A stretch of DNA of 43,041 nucleotides from Amycolatopsis coloradensis (GCF_037997115.1 NZ_CP150484.1:5102568-5145608), one strand, 5' to 3'; shown: positions 8,606 through 17,676, counted from the first letter of the stretch. Numbers and translations are program-made. The notes: a model not told the origin generated them from the sequence alone.

Positions 8606-9058
8606 TCAATTGTCGGTGCCGCTGTCCCAAAGCGCATAGAACGTAGATCGGGAAACAGGTGTGAGGCCGGGGTCGGCGAGGTCGAGTGCCTGGTCGGTGA
8701 GTCCGCCGGCGTCATTCTCGATATTCCGCCACCAGTAGCGGTGAACAGCCCCGGACGAATCCTGCTCGATTTGCTTGATGGCCACTGTCTCGTGGTCGAC
8801 CACGATCGCCTCCCACAGCCAGCGGGCTCCTTCGTCGACCAGGCCTTCATGATCCACGTACTCGTAGTACTGGCGAAGCTCGGATCCCTCGTCCAACGCC
8901 CGATACCACGCGACGCTTGCCCGGAACGCGGCTTCAGTCTCCAGCGGCCAGTGCCGTTGTGCTGCCAGACGCCGGTAGTGCGCTTCCACGTCCGCCGGAA
9001 GATCGGTCGCTACCAGAGTATGCCGTCGGGAGCTAGGAGACGTCTGTCCGGATCTCAC
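8606..9058 (-). CDS. Hypothetical protein, last gene of the NACHT operon
   Basis: 150 aa, no recognised family. It is soluble and mostly helical in the first half (DVEAHYRRLAAQRHW, AFRASVAWYRALDEGSE), with aromatic-rich strands after it (ELRQYYEYVDHEG; HRYWWRNIEND). The GTG start at 9058 lies inside the end of the upstream membrane-protein gene (26-nt overlap), with GGAGG about 11 nt before it, so it is probably translationally coupled. That arrangement ties it to the NACHT/TM-protein unit. It could be an accessory or effector component, but nothing in the sequence shows activity. Confidence 0.65.
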   Translation of the reverse strand: MRSGQTSPSSRRHTLVATDLPADVEAHYRRLAAQRHWPLETEAAFRASVAWYRALDEGSELRQYYEYVDHEGLVDEGARWLWEAIVVDHETVAIKQIEQDSSGAVHRYWWRNIENDAGGLTDQALDLADPGLTPVSRSTFYALWDSGTDN

Positions 9059-9407
9059 CCTCCGCGTCGCCTCCGACGGCGACAGCTCCAGGCCCGGAGG
9101 CCGCGACGTCGGCGGACGACGGCGGCTGCGTGCTCCCCGTGCCGCGGACCTTCGTCGTGATCGGAGCCGAACCCGATCCTCCGACGGCGACCGACCCCGC
9201 CCCGGACGCCCCCACCGTCGGCTCCTTCCTGCCCGGCGGGTTGAGGACCAGCTGCAGCACCACGTTGAGGACGACGAGGACTCCGAGCGCGAGCCACCAT
9301 GTCAGTGACCAGCTGTCGCTCAGCACGTTGGTCACCACGCCGGTCGCCGCGGCCACCACGACCGATGCCACTACCGCCACCACGCGTTTGCGGCCGCCTG
9401 GACTCAT
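9033..9407 (-). CDS. Small two-TM protein with tandem Gly/Ala/Val motifs
   Basis: 124 aa. A basic N-terminus (GGRKR) precedes TM1 (about 8-27) and TM2 (about 36-55). A flexible tail then carries two copies of one motif: SGAGSVAVGGSGSAPITTKV (68-87) and SGPGAVAVGGDAEGEIRTDV (104-123), the second at the very C-terminus. The NTPase encoded just upstream begins with a third copy (SGPGAIAAGE at 9-18). The gene starts 30 nt after the NTPase stop with a GGAGG ribosome site and overlaps the next gene, so the three form an operon. Both termini of the tail-bearing protein should lie on the same side of the membrane, probably cytoplasmic by positive-inside. A role as membrane effector or anchor recruited through the motif is inferred. 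Confidence 0.8.
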   Translation of the reverse strand: MSPGGRKRVVAVVASVVVAAATGVVTNVLSDSWSLTWWLALGVLVVLNVVLQLVLNPPGRKEPTVGASGAGSVAVGGSGSAPITTKVRGTGSTQPPSSADVAASGPGAVAVGGDAEGEIRTDVS

Positions 9408-9437
9408 CGGTGCCTCCGGTTCGATCTCGGGTGTTTC

Positions 9438-12400
9438 TCAGGTGAGGGACGTGGCCTGGTGGGCCAGCGCTTCGGGTCCGCCGATCGCGAGCGTGGCCGG
9501 TGCTGCGGCTCCGATGATCGCCACCAGGTCCTCGTATCGGGGGACGGCACGCCACAACCGGCGGAGCAGGCCTGCGGTCTGATCGATGGTCATCTCGGAC
9601 GCGAGAGCCCCGATGCGCAGTGCGACGGCGGTGAACACGGCCTTGTCGTTCACGGCCATGGCGAGCTCGACGGCCGCCGTGAGCTGATCGGCGCTGAGGT
9701 GCGCCGCCAGCACGGTCAGCGCTTTCACCGCGACGATCTCGTTCCCTTCGTCCCGGATCCGGCCCAGAGCGTGCTCCGCGGCTTGAGGGCGTTGGTGGCG
9801 GTCCAGGTGCGCGATCGCCCTGACCATCACGGTGGTCCGGTCGTGGTCGAAGGTGAGCGAGTCGACGGCGTCGAGTGCGAGGGCTTCGATCTCGGGGGAG
9901 GTCACGCGGGCGGCCAGTACGGTGAGCGCTTCGGCACGCTCGGCGGAGTTCGGCGCGGACTTCACGACTTCCACCGCACGACCCAGCTGGGCCTCCTGCA
10001 CCACCGGCAGAACCAGCAGGACGGTGGACGGCTCCGTGGCGGCGTCGAGCACCTCGTCCACCAGGGGGGCGCGGGCAGCGGGAGGCAGGCTGGGCGCGAG
10101 GGCGGCGAGGGCCCCGGCCCGTGACCGCTCACTCCGAATCGCCCGCGCGGTCTCCACAGTTCGATCCAGCAGTTCGGCCGCGTTGTCCTGGGCCGCCAGT
10201 CCGGTGACCACCCACGACCAGAATCGCGCGTCGTCGACGGCGATCGCGGCCTGGACGGCCAGGTTGAGCAGATCCCTCCGGGCGGCGGCTCCCAGGGGCG
10301 CGACGATGTCGGCCAGCGTCGACTCCCGCATCTGCACGCCGGGATCTCCGATAGCGCGCCGGATTTCGCCGTCGTCGAGGACACGGATGCCGGCCGGGCC
10401 GTCCAGCAGGTCGCGGAACTCACGCAGCCGATCGGCGGTCGAACCGGTGGCGTCCGCGTTGGCGGCGCTGGTCATCACCCGTTCCAGCCGTCCCGCGTCC
10501 ACGTGCGGCGCGACCGCGGCCAGCAGCGTCAGCCGCGTGTCCCGCAGCGTGAAACTGCTGATGTCGTCCAGCGCCTGGTCCAGGGCGCGGTCGCGGGCGG
10601 GACCGGTCAGGTGCGCGGATACACCGATTCCCAGTGGTGCCCGGAACCTCAGGTCCGAGATGGTGGCGATGTCGGCGGCCGAGTGGTGGACGGCGTGTGC
10701 GCGGCGTGGGCCGCCGAGATGTGCGGCCATTCTGATGAGTGCTTCGGCTCGTGCCGTTCTGTGCTGTTCGTACTCGAGGCTCACGATGGTCCTGATGAGC
10801 TTCTCGACTTGATCGGCGTTCAGGTGGCCGGAAATCGTGCGTAGCACGCGGACGCCGTGGCGGCGTTGGTCTTCGCTCGTGATCATTTCCGTGAGGGCTT
10901 CGCGGTCGAGTGAGTTCAGCACGCGGGTCAGTTCGCGCGTCTTGGCCGGCTCCGTCAGGAGGGTGGCGGCCAGAGCGAGTGGTTCCCGGTTGAATTCGCC
11001 GATCCTCGATACCTGGTCGTAGGCCGCGACGACGAGGTCGAGTATTTCGTCGCGTAATGGCCCGCTCAGATGCCCGGCGGCGAGGGTGGCTGCTTCGGCC
11101 TGGTAGGGGACATGGTCGATCTCGGTGATGGCTTGCCATGCCTGCGCCAGCAAAGGACCACGGAGGAACGCGAACATTCCGGCGAGCACACGTCCGCGGC
11201 GGTGCAGGTAGTAGATCTGGCCGGCCATCTCGACGGCTTCTCGCATCGCCCGTTCACCGGCCTCGCCGGTCAGCCGTCGGCTCACCACGGCCAACGCCTC
11301 AGCCCGGAGGTCGGAGAAGTACACGTTCCTCGCGATGTCCACGGCTCGTTCGAGCTGGGCGTCGTCGAGCAGGTCGATCACCAGTGCCAGCACCTTCGCC
11401 TGTGTCTCGGAAGCGTGGTACTCGAGACCGGCGGTCAGGTCGAGCACCTCGTCCACCAGCGCCGAGCGGGTGGCGTCGTCCAACGGCGCTGTCGCCGCTG
11501 ACCGCGCCAGCATCACCACCTTGGTCTCCTCGTGCTCGTCCGCCCGGATCAGATCCAGGACGTGGTCCAGCTGATCGCCAGTGAGGAACCGCGACAGCTC
11601 GGCGAGCAGGTCTGCCCGGCTCCACGCGCTTTCGACCGCCCGCACCGCGGCGAGGACCTCGTCCCGGGCGTCGCGGGCCTCGTCGGCGTCCTGGAGCAGG
11701 GGCAGCATGGCGAGCAGGTCCTTCGCCCGGCGTTGGGGGTCGGCGATCCGGTTGACGTGGGCGAGTGCGCGGCGCGTGTCCCACATCCCCACGCGCACGA
11801 GCGCCGGAAGCAACGCGGTCGGCACCGCCTTCGCGCGTCCCACCAGCACGGCGGCCAGCATCGCGTATTCGCTCTCGAGGGTGATGTCCCGAGCCGGCCT
11901 GCCCGCCGCGATCTGAGCGTCGGTCCGCTCTTCCGCGACGGCGCGCCCCAGTGCGATGCTCGCCAGGTAGTCGTCCAGTGTGCCGGCGCGGTCGTGGACG
12001 TCGGCCCACAGTGTGCCCGTGGTCATGGCCGGGAACCGGTCGACGCACGTCAGCAGCTGTTGCAGTTCGTCGTGCCGTCCGGCTCGGTGCAGGTGCATGG
12101 GCAGGTGGTAGAGCGGATACCGGTCGTCGACGTCCGCCAGTTCGCGGTTCGCCTGCAGCGAAGGCAGGCCTCCGGCCAGGCCGCCGAACTCCGCGAGGTA
12201 GAGGTCGGCGAACCGGTGGTGCGCCTCCCGCGCGGCCTGCCGCAGATCCGCCTCCGCCACCGGGTCCGCCTCCGGATCGGCCGGGTCGGTGTCGCCATGA
12301 AGGAAATCGCGGAGGCTCGAGTGGTGGATGGCGTAGCTCGGCGCCCGATCGAGGTCAGCGGTGTCGATGGCGAGGAAGGGCCGGTACCTGTGGTTGCACA

Positions 12401-13463
12401 GCTGCCGAATTACGCCCGGGTCGAGCTTGGTCAGCCGCGTGAGCTGGGCGGCGGTGACGGGCTGGGCGGCGGTCGCAAGGGTCGTCAGCAGCACGAGGTC
12501 CTGGGTGTGGAAGAGCGCGTCGTCCCAGGACGCGGTGACTTCCCGCCGGTAGTAGGCGGTGAGGCCCTTCGGCAACCCGTCCAGGGCGGACACGTCGAAC
12601 TCGCCGTCCTCGAGCCGCAGCACCATGTACCGCAGGTACACCCAGACACCGCCGGACCGGTCGAGCAGGCGCTCGACGAACTGCGACTCGGTGATGCCCG
12701 CGGCAGCGAGCCGGGTGGAGAGTGGCTCGGTGCGCGCCCGAACGGCCAGGAACTGGCGGACATCCTCGAGGTTCGCGGGATCCTCGGCGGCGAAGCGGGC
12801 CACCGACACTTGCTCGCCTGCGGGCAGACGGGTCACCGGGACGCCCTCGCGGTAGGTCGCGACGATCTGCACCCCATCCGGCAGCGTGCTGGGCAGCCCT
12901 AGGGCACGCTCGGCCGTGGCTTCGTCCAGGCCGTCGACGACTATGCGCAAAGGTTCCCCGGCCGTCGCCGCCATCTCGGCCGCCGCAGCGAGGATCGCGG
13001 GGAAACGGGCGGGATCGCCTGCCCAGCCGGGCAGGCGGCCTCCCGGTGCGAATTCCTCTTCGAGCCCGTAGCGGGTGATGAGCTGGGCGGCGAGGCTCTG
13101 CAACGCTGTCCTGGTGTCGCCGCCGCCGACCACCTGGGTGAAGTGACGCGGGCACCGCCAGCGCTCGGAAAGCCATGCGGCGAACGCCGTCTTGCCGACA
13201 CCTGCCGTCGCCGCCACGAGTACATAGCGGCCTTCTCGCCCGCTCAGCCGCTTTTCAATGGTGTCCAGCAACCACTGACGACCGACGAACCGGTCGAGCC
13301 CCGCAGCGGCGAGCACTTGCGAGTAGTTCAGCGTGGCCACCGACAGCGGCAGGATCTCGACACCGTGATAGTGGTCGTCGCCCACTCGCGTGCTGGCATG
13401 GGTGAGGGACTCGCCGGCAGCGATGGCACCTGGACCGCTGGCCGTGACCTTCTTACCTGTCAC
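9438..13463 (-). CDS. NACHT-type STAND NTPase with long alpha-helical repeat C-terminus
   Basis: 1341 aa. Residues 8-28 carry a Gly/Ala motif (SGPGAIAAGE then THASTRV). A linker leads to the NTPase: GRQWLLDTIEKRL (61-73), Walker A ATAGVGKT (85-92), Walker B IVVDGLDEA (174-182), and a sensor-like strand VQIVATYREG. Then comes a winged-helix-like region (VLLTTLATAAQPVTAAQLTR) and the conserved IHHSSLRDFLHGD. Roughly residues 470-1335 are amphipathic helices in ARM/HEAT-like pairs (repeated RAxxLxxLA patterns). STAND ATPases of this kind are signal-sensing switches in bacterial immunity or programmed cell death. The GTG start at 13463 lacks a clear ribosome site. It is the first gene of the three-gene operon. 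What the repeat domain recognises is unknown. Confidence 0.9.
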   Translation of the reverse strand: MTGKKVTASGPGAIAAGESLTHASTRVGDDHYHGVEILPLSVATLNYSQVLAAAGLDRFVGRQWLLDTIEKRLSGREGRYVLVAATAGVGKTAFAAWLSERWRCPRHFTQVVGGGDTRTALQSLAAQLITRYGLEEEFAPGGRLPGWAGDPARFPAILAAAAEMAATAGEPLRIVVDGLDEATAERALGLPSTLPDGVQIVATYREGVPVTRLPAGEQVSVARFAAEDPANLEDVRQFLAVRARTEPLSTRLAAAGITESQFVERLLDRSGGVWVYLRYMVLRLEDGEFDVSALDGLPKGLTAYYRREVTASWDDALFHTQDLVLLTTLATAAQPVTAAQLTRLTKLDPGVIRQLCNHRYRPFLAIDTADLDRAPSYAIHHSSLRDFLHGDTDPADPEADPVAEADLRQAAREAHHRFADLYLAEFGGLAGGLPSLQANRELADVDDRYPLYHLPMHLHRAGRHDELQQLLTCVDRFPAMTTGTLWADVHDRAGTLDDYLASIALGRAVAEERTDAQIAAGRPARDITLESEYAMLAAVLVGRAKAVPTALLPALVRVGMWDTRRALAHVNRIADPQRRAKDLLAMLPLLQDADEARDARDEVLAAVRAVESAWSRADLLAELSRFLTGDQLDHVLDLIRADEHEETKVVMLARSAATAPLDDATRSALVDEVLDLTAGLEYHASETQAKVLALVIDLLDDAQLERAVDIARNVYFSDLRAEALAVVSRRLTGEAGERAMREAVEMAGQIYYLHRRGRVLAGMFAFLRGPLLAQAWQAITEIDHVPYQAEAATLAAGHLSGPLRDEILDLVVAAYDQVSRIGEFNREPLALAATLLTEPAKTRELTRVLNSLDREALTEMITSEDQRRHGVRVLRTISGHLNADQVEKLIRTIVSLEYEQHRTARAEALIRMAAHLGGPRRAHAVHHSAADIATISDLRFRAPLGIGVSAHLTGPARDRALDQALDDISSFTLRDTRLTLLAAVAPHVDAGRLERVMTSAANADATGSTADRLREFRDLLDGPAGIRVLDDGEIRRAIGDPGVQMRESTLADIVAPLGAAARRDLLNLAVQAAIAVDDARFWSWVVTGLAAQDNAAELLDRTVETARAIRSERSRAGALAALAPSLPPAARAPLVDEVLDAATEPSTVLLVLPVVQEAQLGRAVEVVKSAPNSAERAEALTVLAARVTSPEIEALALDAVDSLTFDHDRTTVMVRAIAHLDRHQRPQAAEHALGRIRDEGNEIVAVKALTVLAAHLSADQLTAAVELAMAVNDKAVFTAVALRIGALASEMTIDQTAGLLRRLWRAVPRYEDLVAIIGAAAPATLAIGGPEALAHQATSLT

Positions 13464-13619
13464 CGGGCCGCCCGTTCACGCCGTTCCCGCCGCTCGTCCA
13501 CGGGTTTTATATCGGCGCCGAGTACCTTTTCGTTCCATCGCTGCGACCCGGAGAAGACCAGCAGCACGCGGAGCCCTGCAAGCTACGGCCGCGCGAATCG
13601 GCACCCGCAACAGGGTTTC

Positions 13620-14380
13620 ATGCCACCTCCAGGCGCAGCGCGCTTCTCTTTTCCTCCGCATAGCCTGCAGCCATCCCCGCCCCATCACTTTCCCGACGCG
13701 CAGCCGCCGTCGAAGAAACGCCGCCGCGGCCTGAAAGTCGCGCTCGCGCTGTCTTGGTCGCATTTCTCGGCTTCGTCGGCACAGTCGTCGTACGCTCGTG
13801 GATGTCGCCATCGGCACGAGATCAGACACCCGGATCAGCGGACCTTGGATCGGGTTCGGTGACAGATCCCATTAGGTGCACCGCCGGCGAATCCACCAGT
13901 CCGGACGAAGCACAGTCGCTGATCGAGGCCGGCAGTTCATCACTGGCTGCGACATCGATCTCCGCGCGTGTCGATCTGAGTTGCCCGTCGACATACCTGT
14001 GCCTCGAGATGACGAACTCACGTCCGCGTCCACCCGCCGAAGCCCATGTCGCGCATCCTCTCGGGCGAAGAGACAACCATGATCTCGTCACCTCCGACGA
14101 ACACGCGCTGCCACTCCGGCGGCTATGGGATGGCAGCGACAAACCACACTGCTCCGTGGCGAACACGAGACGCACAGCCGTCGGCACGTCCATAGCGCTC
14201 GCGGGCTCGACGACACTGCCATCGGCTTACCAGCCCGGCCCAACTCCAGTCGTACCCAATGAGCGGCCGTCTCGCGAATCGGCGTCCGCAGGTATCGGTC
14301 GCAGCCGTTTCACGCAAGGATACCCAGCCGACCATGGCTTCGGGGTCGTTGAAGGCCGACGGCAGATCCTCGGGACCTAA
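13620..14380 (+). pseudogene. Frameshifted Pro-rich single-TM protein remnant
   Basis: Two frames join into a plausible membrane-anchored protein. From ATG 13620 there is a Pro-rich cytoplasmic stretch (MPPPGAARFSFPPHSLQPSP) and a basic stop-transfer-like KKRRRGLKVALA. At about 13750 the reading moves to the next frame, which gives the TM core LVAFLGFVGTVVVRSW. An extracytoplasmic part follows with Cys-containing, Ser-rich sequence (IRCTAGESTS, LSCPSTYLCLEM) up to about 14030. Beyond that the frame looks degenerate, to a stop at 14380. Pro-rich/TM/small extracellular domain proteins are common in actinomycetes. No ribosome site is evident. It lies divergent from the NACHT gene and may have belonged to the same accessory region. 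Confidence 0.4.
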
Positions 14381-14576
14381 GCGTGGGGGAAGAACTTTGG
14401 TCAGTATCGACAGCCCGAAACCACGGGTCGCGACCTGCCCAGGCACGCGGATCAACGCCGAGTGGACCAAACCCTGCCCACGGAGCAGATCGGTTGCCGA
14501 AAGCGTGCCCCGCTCCCGGCCACTTCCGCCGGTCCGACGGGACGCGAGCGCAATCACTGGGCTGTTCTTCGAAGTG

Positions 14577-17075
14577 TCACCTTCCGCGGGCGCGGCGAAG
14601 ACTGGCGCGTACGGCGCGGGTTTCGGGGTGGCCGGGCCCCAGTATCCGCTTGTAGGCGGCAAGGGTGGCTTTGTACAGCGGGATCGCTTGCCGGAGATCC
14701 CCCGCCGATTCGTAGGCGCCGGCGAGATTGTGTCGAGAGGACAGAGTGTGCGGGTGACTGGGACCGAGTACCCGTTCGCGGGCGGCGAGAGTGGCCTCGT
14801 GCAAAGGGATCGCCCGCCCGAGGTCACCTGCCAGCCAGCAGGCGTAGGCGAGGTTGTTGCGGGAGATCAGAGTGTCGGGGTGGTCCGGGCCCAGCACTCG
14901 CTCACAGTCGGCGAGGGTCGCTTCATACAGCGGGATCGCCTGCCCGAGTTTTCCCGCCATCTCGTAAGCGGCGGCGAGGTTGTTGCGGGAGGTCAGGGTG
15001 TCCGGGTGGTCGGGGCCCAGTAGGCGCTCGCGGTCGGCGAGGTTGGCCTCGTACAGCGGGATCGCCTTCCTGAGATTCCCCGCCATCTCGTAGGCGCCCG
15101 CGAGATTGTTGCGAGACGTCAACGTCCTGGGGTGGCCGGGGCCCAGGACCCGTTCACAGTCGGCGAGGGTCGCTTCGCACAGCGGGATCGCTTGCCTGGG
15201 ATCACCTGCTGACCGGTAGACGCCGGCGAGATTGTTGCGGGAGGTCAGGGTGTCCGGGTGGTCGGGGCCCAGCACCCGTTCGCGATCGGCCAGAGCGGCC
15301 TTGTACAGCGGGATCGCCTTCCTGAGATTCCCCGCCATCTCGTAGGCGCCGGCGAGGTTGTTGCGGGAGGTCAGGGTGTCCGGGTGGTCGAGGCCCAGCA
15401 CTCGCTCGCGATCGGCGAGGGTGGCTATATGAAGCGAGATCGCGTATTCGAGATTCCCCGCCGACCGGTAGGCGTAGGCGAGGTTGTTGCGGGAGGCCAG
15501 GGTGTCCGGGTGGTCGAGGCCCAGCACCCGTTCGCGATCGGCCAGAGCGGCCTTGTACAGCCGGATCGCCTGCCGGAGATCTCCCGCCGATTCGTAGGCG
15601 CCGGCGAGATTGTCGCGGGAGGTCAGAGTGCCGGGGTGGTCAGGACCCAGCACCCGCACACAGTCGATGAGGCAACGGTCCAAGTATCCCGTCGCCATCG
15701 CCACTGCTCCCTGATTCCCCAGAAATCGCCCCAACTGGCCGAGGACGAAGATGGTGTCGCCGGTGTCGTCCTCAGGGGCGGTGTTGCCGATGAGTGATTG
15801 AGCGTGGGGCACCAAGACCCGCAGCCCTGGCCAGTCTTGGGGCGCCTCGGGATTCAGCGGTCGGAGTGCCCGGCTCAGAGCGCTGGTGGCGTGGTCACGT
15901 GCGTGTGCGACGTCGACCGGGCTGCGATGAAGGTCATCGGGGTCGGGGGTGCGGGTGACCGCCTGCACGAGCCTGTGCACGCTGATCACTGCACCGTTGA
16001 GGGTGATCATGGCGTAGGCGGCCAGGCGTCCCAACGCCTTGGTCACGGCGAGCTCGTCATCGATCTCGTTCAGCAGCGTGGTGGGAATGTCGTCGGGGGC
16101 GTACCAGGCAAGCACTCGCAACACCTTGCCCGCCAACGGAGTGTCGGCGAGCCGATCAAGGGTGACGTGCCAGATCCGGGCCATGGTCCGCTGCGTGTTC
16201 CCGCCCTCGGCGGTTTCGCCGTACATGGTGGCCGGGTACCGGCCGAGCAGGTCGAGGTATTCGCCAGCTGTGGAACCGGTTTCGGCCATGAAGGCGCCAG
16301 CTTGCTCGATGGCCAGCGGCAGAAATCCCAGTTCGGCACACAAGGTGTCCGCGCCGTCGGTGCCGGCGGCGGGGTCGTGGTGGGTCAGGATCCGGGTGAG
16401 CAGTTCGTGCGCCTGACCGGGTTCCAGGACGTCGAGTGAGAGCGGCGTGGTGGCGATGTCGTGCCAGCCGGTGGTGCGACGGCTGGTGATCAGCACCTTG
16501 CCCCCGGGCAGGCGAGCCAGCAGCGTCGCCGCGTCATTCGGTCCAGGAAGGTTGTCCAGGATCAGCAACCAGCCGCTGTGGGTGGCCAGCCAGCGCAGGC
16601 CGTGCTCGGTCTGCTGCTCCAGCGGCAGAGTTCCCACTGCGGGTTGCAGCGCGACCGCCAGGCGCGCCAAGCCGGTCTCGATGGACGTGGGGGCGTCGGC
16701 GGTGATCCACCACACCAGTGAGTGGCCGGCGCGGTGCGTGTCGGCGTAGTGCGCGGCCAGCGTGCTTTTGCCGACCCCGCCCAAGCCGTGCACCGCGGTC
16801 ACCACCACCGATCCCGACGAGGACGCCGTGATCGCCTCCCGCAGCCGCTGCAGGTCCCCGCCACGGCCGACGAACATCGCGGACCGTTTCGGCAGGTTGA
16901 TCAGACCGGCCGGTGCGTCGATCTGCTCCATCGGCGTGACGACCGCGGGTACGTGGACGTGGTGCGCATAGGTGTTGTGCTGGACATTGTGGTTTCCCAC
17001 CTGCACGCCTTGGCCGCCGCGGATCTCGTACGCGGCGGCCGGTTTTCCGTCGGAACCGTAGGGGTTCGAGGGCAT
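14577..17075 (-). CDS. NB-ARC/TPR NLR-like protein with N-terminal RHIM-like (BASS3) motif
   Basis: 832 aa. Residues 23-36, GVQVGNHNVQHNTY, hold the VQVG core of RHIM/BASS3 amyloid motifs. NB-ARC follows: FVGRGGDLQRL (68-78), Walker A GLGGVGKS (97-104), Walker B LLILDN (170-175), GKVLITSRR (192-200), GFLPLA (250-255), and VHRLVQ as the MHD-like element. Eight 42-residue TPRs of the kinesin-light-chain type (each starting xLGxxHPxTLxSRxNLA) plus a partial ninth fill the C-terminus. In this class the TPRs sense a ligand, ATP-driven oligomerisation exposes the N-terminal motif, and its amyloid fold templates the partner's C-terminal motif. The partner is encoded 11 nt upstream. No good ribosome site precedes ATG 17075, so translation is probably coupled. 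Confidence 0.92.
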   Translation of the reverse strand: MPSNPYGSDGKPAAAYEIRGGQGVQVGNHNVQHNTYAHHVHVPAVVTPMEQIDAPAGLINLPKRSAMFVGRGGDLQRLREAITASSSGSVVVTAVHGLGGVGKSTLAAHYADTHRAGHSLVWWITADAPTSIETGLARLAVALQPAVGTLPLEQQTEHGLRWLATHSGWLLILDNLPGPNDAATLLARLPGGKVLITSRRTTGWHDIATTPLSLDVLEPGQAHELLTRILTHHDPAAGTDGADTLCAELGFLPLAIEQAGAFMAETGSTAGEYLDLLGRYPATMYGETAEGGNTQRTMARIWHVTLDRLADTPLAGKVLRVLAWYAPDDIPTTLLNEIDDELAVTKALGRLAAYAMITLNGAVISVHRLVQAVTRTPDPDDLHRSPVDVAHARDHATSALSRALRPLNPEAPQDWPGLRVLVPHAQSLIGNTAPEDDTGDTIFVLGQLGRFLGNQGAVAMATGYLDRCLIDCVRVLGPDHPGTLTSRDNLAGAYESAGDLRQAIRLYKAALADRERVLGLDHPDTLASRNNLAYAYRSAGNLEYAISLHIATLADRERVLGLDHPDTLTSRNNLAGAYEMAGNLRKAIPLYKAALADRERVLGPDHPDTLTSRNNLAGVYRSAGDPRQAIPLCEATLADCERVLGPGHPRTLTSRNNLAGAYEMAGNLRKAIPLYEANLADRERLLGPDHPDTLTSRNNLAAAYEMAGKLGQAIPLYEATLADCERVLGPDHPDTLISRNNLAYACWLAGDLGRAIPLHEATLAARERVLGPSHPHTLSSRHNLAGAYESAGDLRQAIPLYKATLAAYKRILGPGHPETRAVRASLRRARGR
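14646..15653 (-). repeat. Eight tandem 126-bp repeats encoding the TPRs
   Basis: Eight exactly in-phase 126-bp units (42 codons each), followed by 66 coding nt of a ninth. Protein identity between units is high, and several (for example those ending at 15023-15149 and 15275-15401) are nearly identical at DNA level. This indicates recent duplication or gene conversion, and repeat number may vary between strains. Confidence 0.9.
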
Positions 17076-17086
17076 CGGCGACGGTG

Positions 17087-17491
17087 TCAGCCGAAGGTGT
17101 TGGTCTGAGTGTTGTGGTCGCCGACCTGCACGCCTTTGTTGCCGTGCATCAGCACCCGGTACTTTCCCTCCTGGGTTCCGGCGGGATCGGTCAGCTCCAG
17201 GACCTTGAGCGCCGCCGCCACAAGCTCGTCATCCGCTCCCGCGTCCGCCGCGGCCAAGGCCGCGGTGAGTTCGCGTCGCCGCGCGGCCCCGTCCTCGATC
17301 GGCGTGATCGCGTCGGACTCGACCGCCTCCACCACCTCGGGCGGCACGGAATCGCTACGGCGCAACGTGCGGAGGGCCAGCGTCTTCACCCCCGAATATG
17401 CGTCCTTCACCGCGTTCGACGCCGTCTCACGCGCCCCCACCGCCGCACCTGCGGCCAACGCCGCTACCACCAGCTCGACCGACTCGATCAC
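17087..17491 (-). CDS. Bell-type effector with C-terminal RHIM-like (BASS3) motif
   Basis: 134 aa. The N-terminus is a hydrophobic helix (VELVVAALAAGAAVGA, 5-20), then an amphipathic helical part (ETASNAVKDAYSGVKTLALR, 22-41) and two more helices up to about residue 101. A linker (GTQEGKYRVLMHG) leads to GVQVGDHNTQTNTF (120-133) at the extreme C-terminus. This is the layout of Bell proteins, bacterial relatives of the fungal HeLo/HELL pore-forming effectors. In the family the N-terminal helix is thought to disrupt the membrane once the C-terminal amyloid motif is templated by the NLR. Ten of 14 motif residues match the NLR motif. GTG 17491 has GAGGGG 6 nt upstream. First gene of the two-gene operon. 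Confidence 0.85.
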   Translation of the reverse strand: MIESVELVVAALAAGAAVGARETASNAVKDAYSGVKTLALRTLRRSDSVPPEVVEAVESDAITPIEDGAARRRELTAALAAADAGADDELVAAALKVLELTDPAGTQEGKYRVLMHGNKGVQVGDHNTQTNTFG

Positions 17492-17598
17492 ACCGAACCC
17501 CTCACGTCGCCACGACCGTCAACCGTCGATATCGGCCACGACGCTCAGACCGCTACAGCCCCGCCTTCAGGCGCGAACAGTCAACGCACTCCTGCACG

Positions 17599-17632
17599 GC
17601 CGGTCTATCCGGCGAACACCGGATAGACCGGC
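17599..17632. terminator. Inverted repeat upstream of the Bell/NLR operon
   Basis: A 14-bp perfect stem (GCCGGTCTATCCGG, 17599-17612, with 17619-17632) and a 6-nt CGAACA loop. It lies between the nuclease-like gene's end and the Bell start. It could be a second terminator for read-through, or an operator 108 nt upstream of the Bell start. There is no T tract. Confidence 0.5.
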
Positions 17633-17676
17633 TCGCCGCGGATGAGGGTTCTGCCCCGTCGAGAACCTCAGCCATG

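Noticed and set aside
11532..12902. 456-aa plus-strand open frame
   Set aside because: Shadow of the NACHT gene; no recognisable domain, and the coding signal belongs to the minus strand.
14646..15653. CRISPR-like or satellite array
   Set aside because: The 126-bp periodicity is explained by in-frame 42-residue TPR units inside an intact gene.
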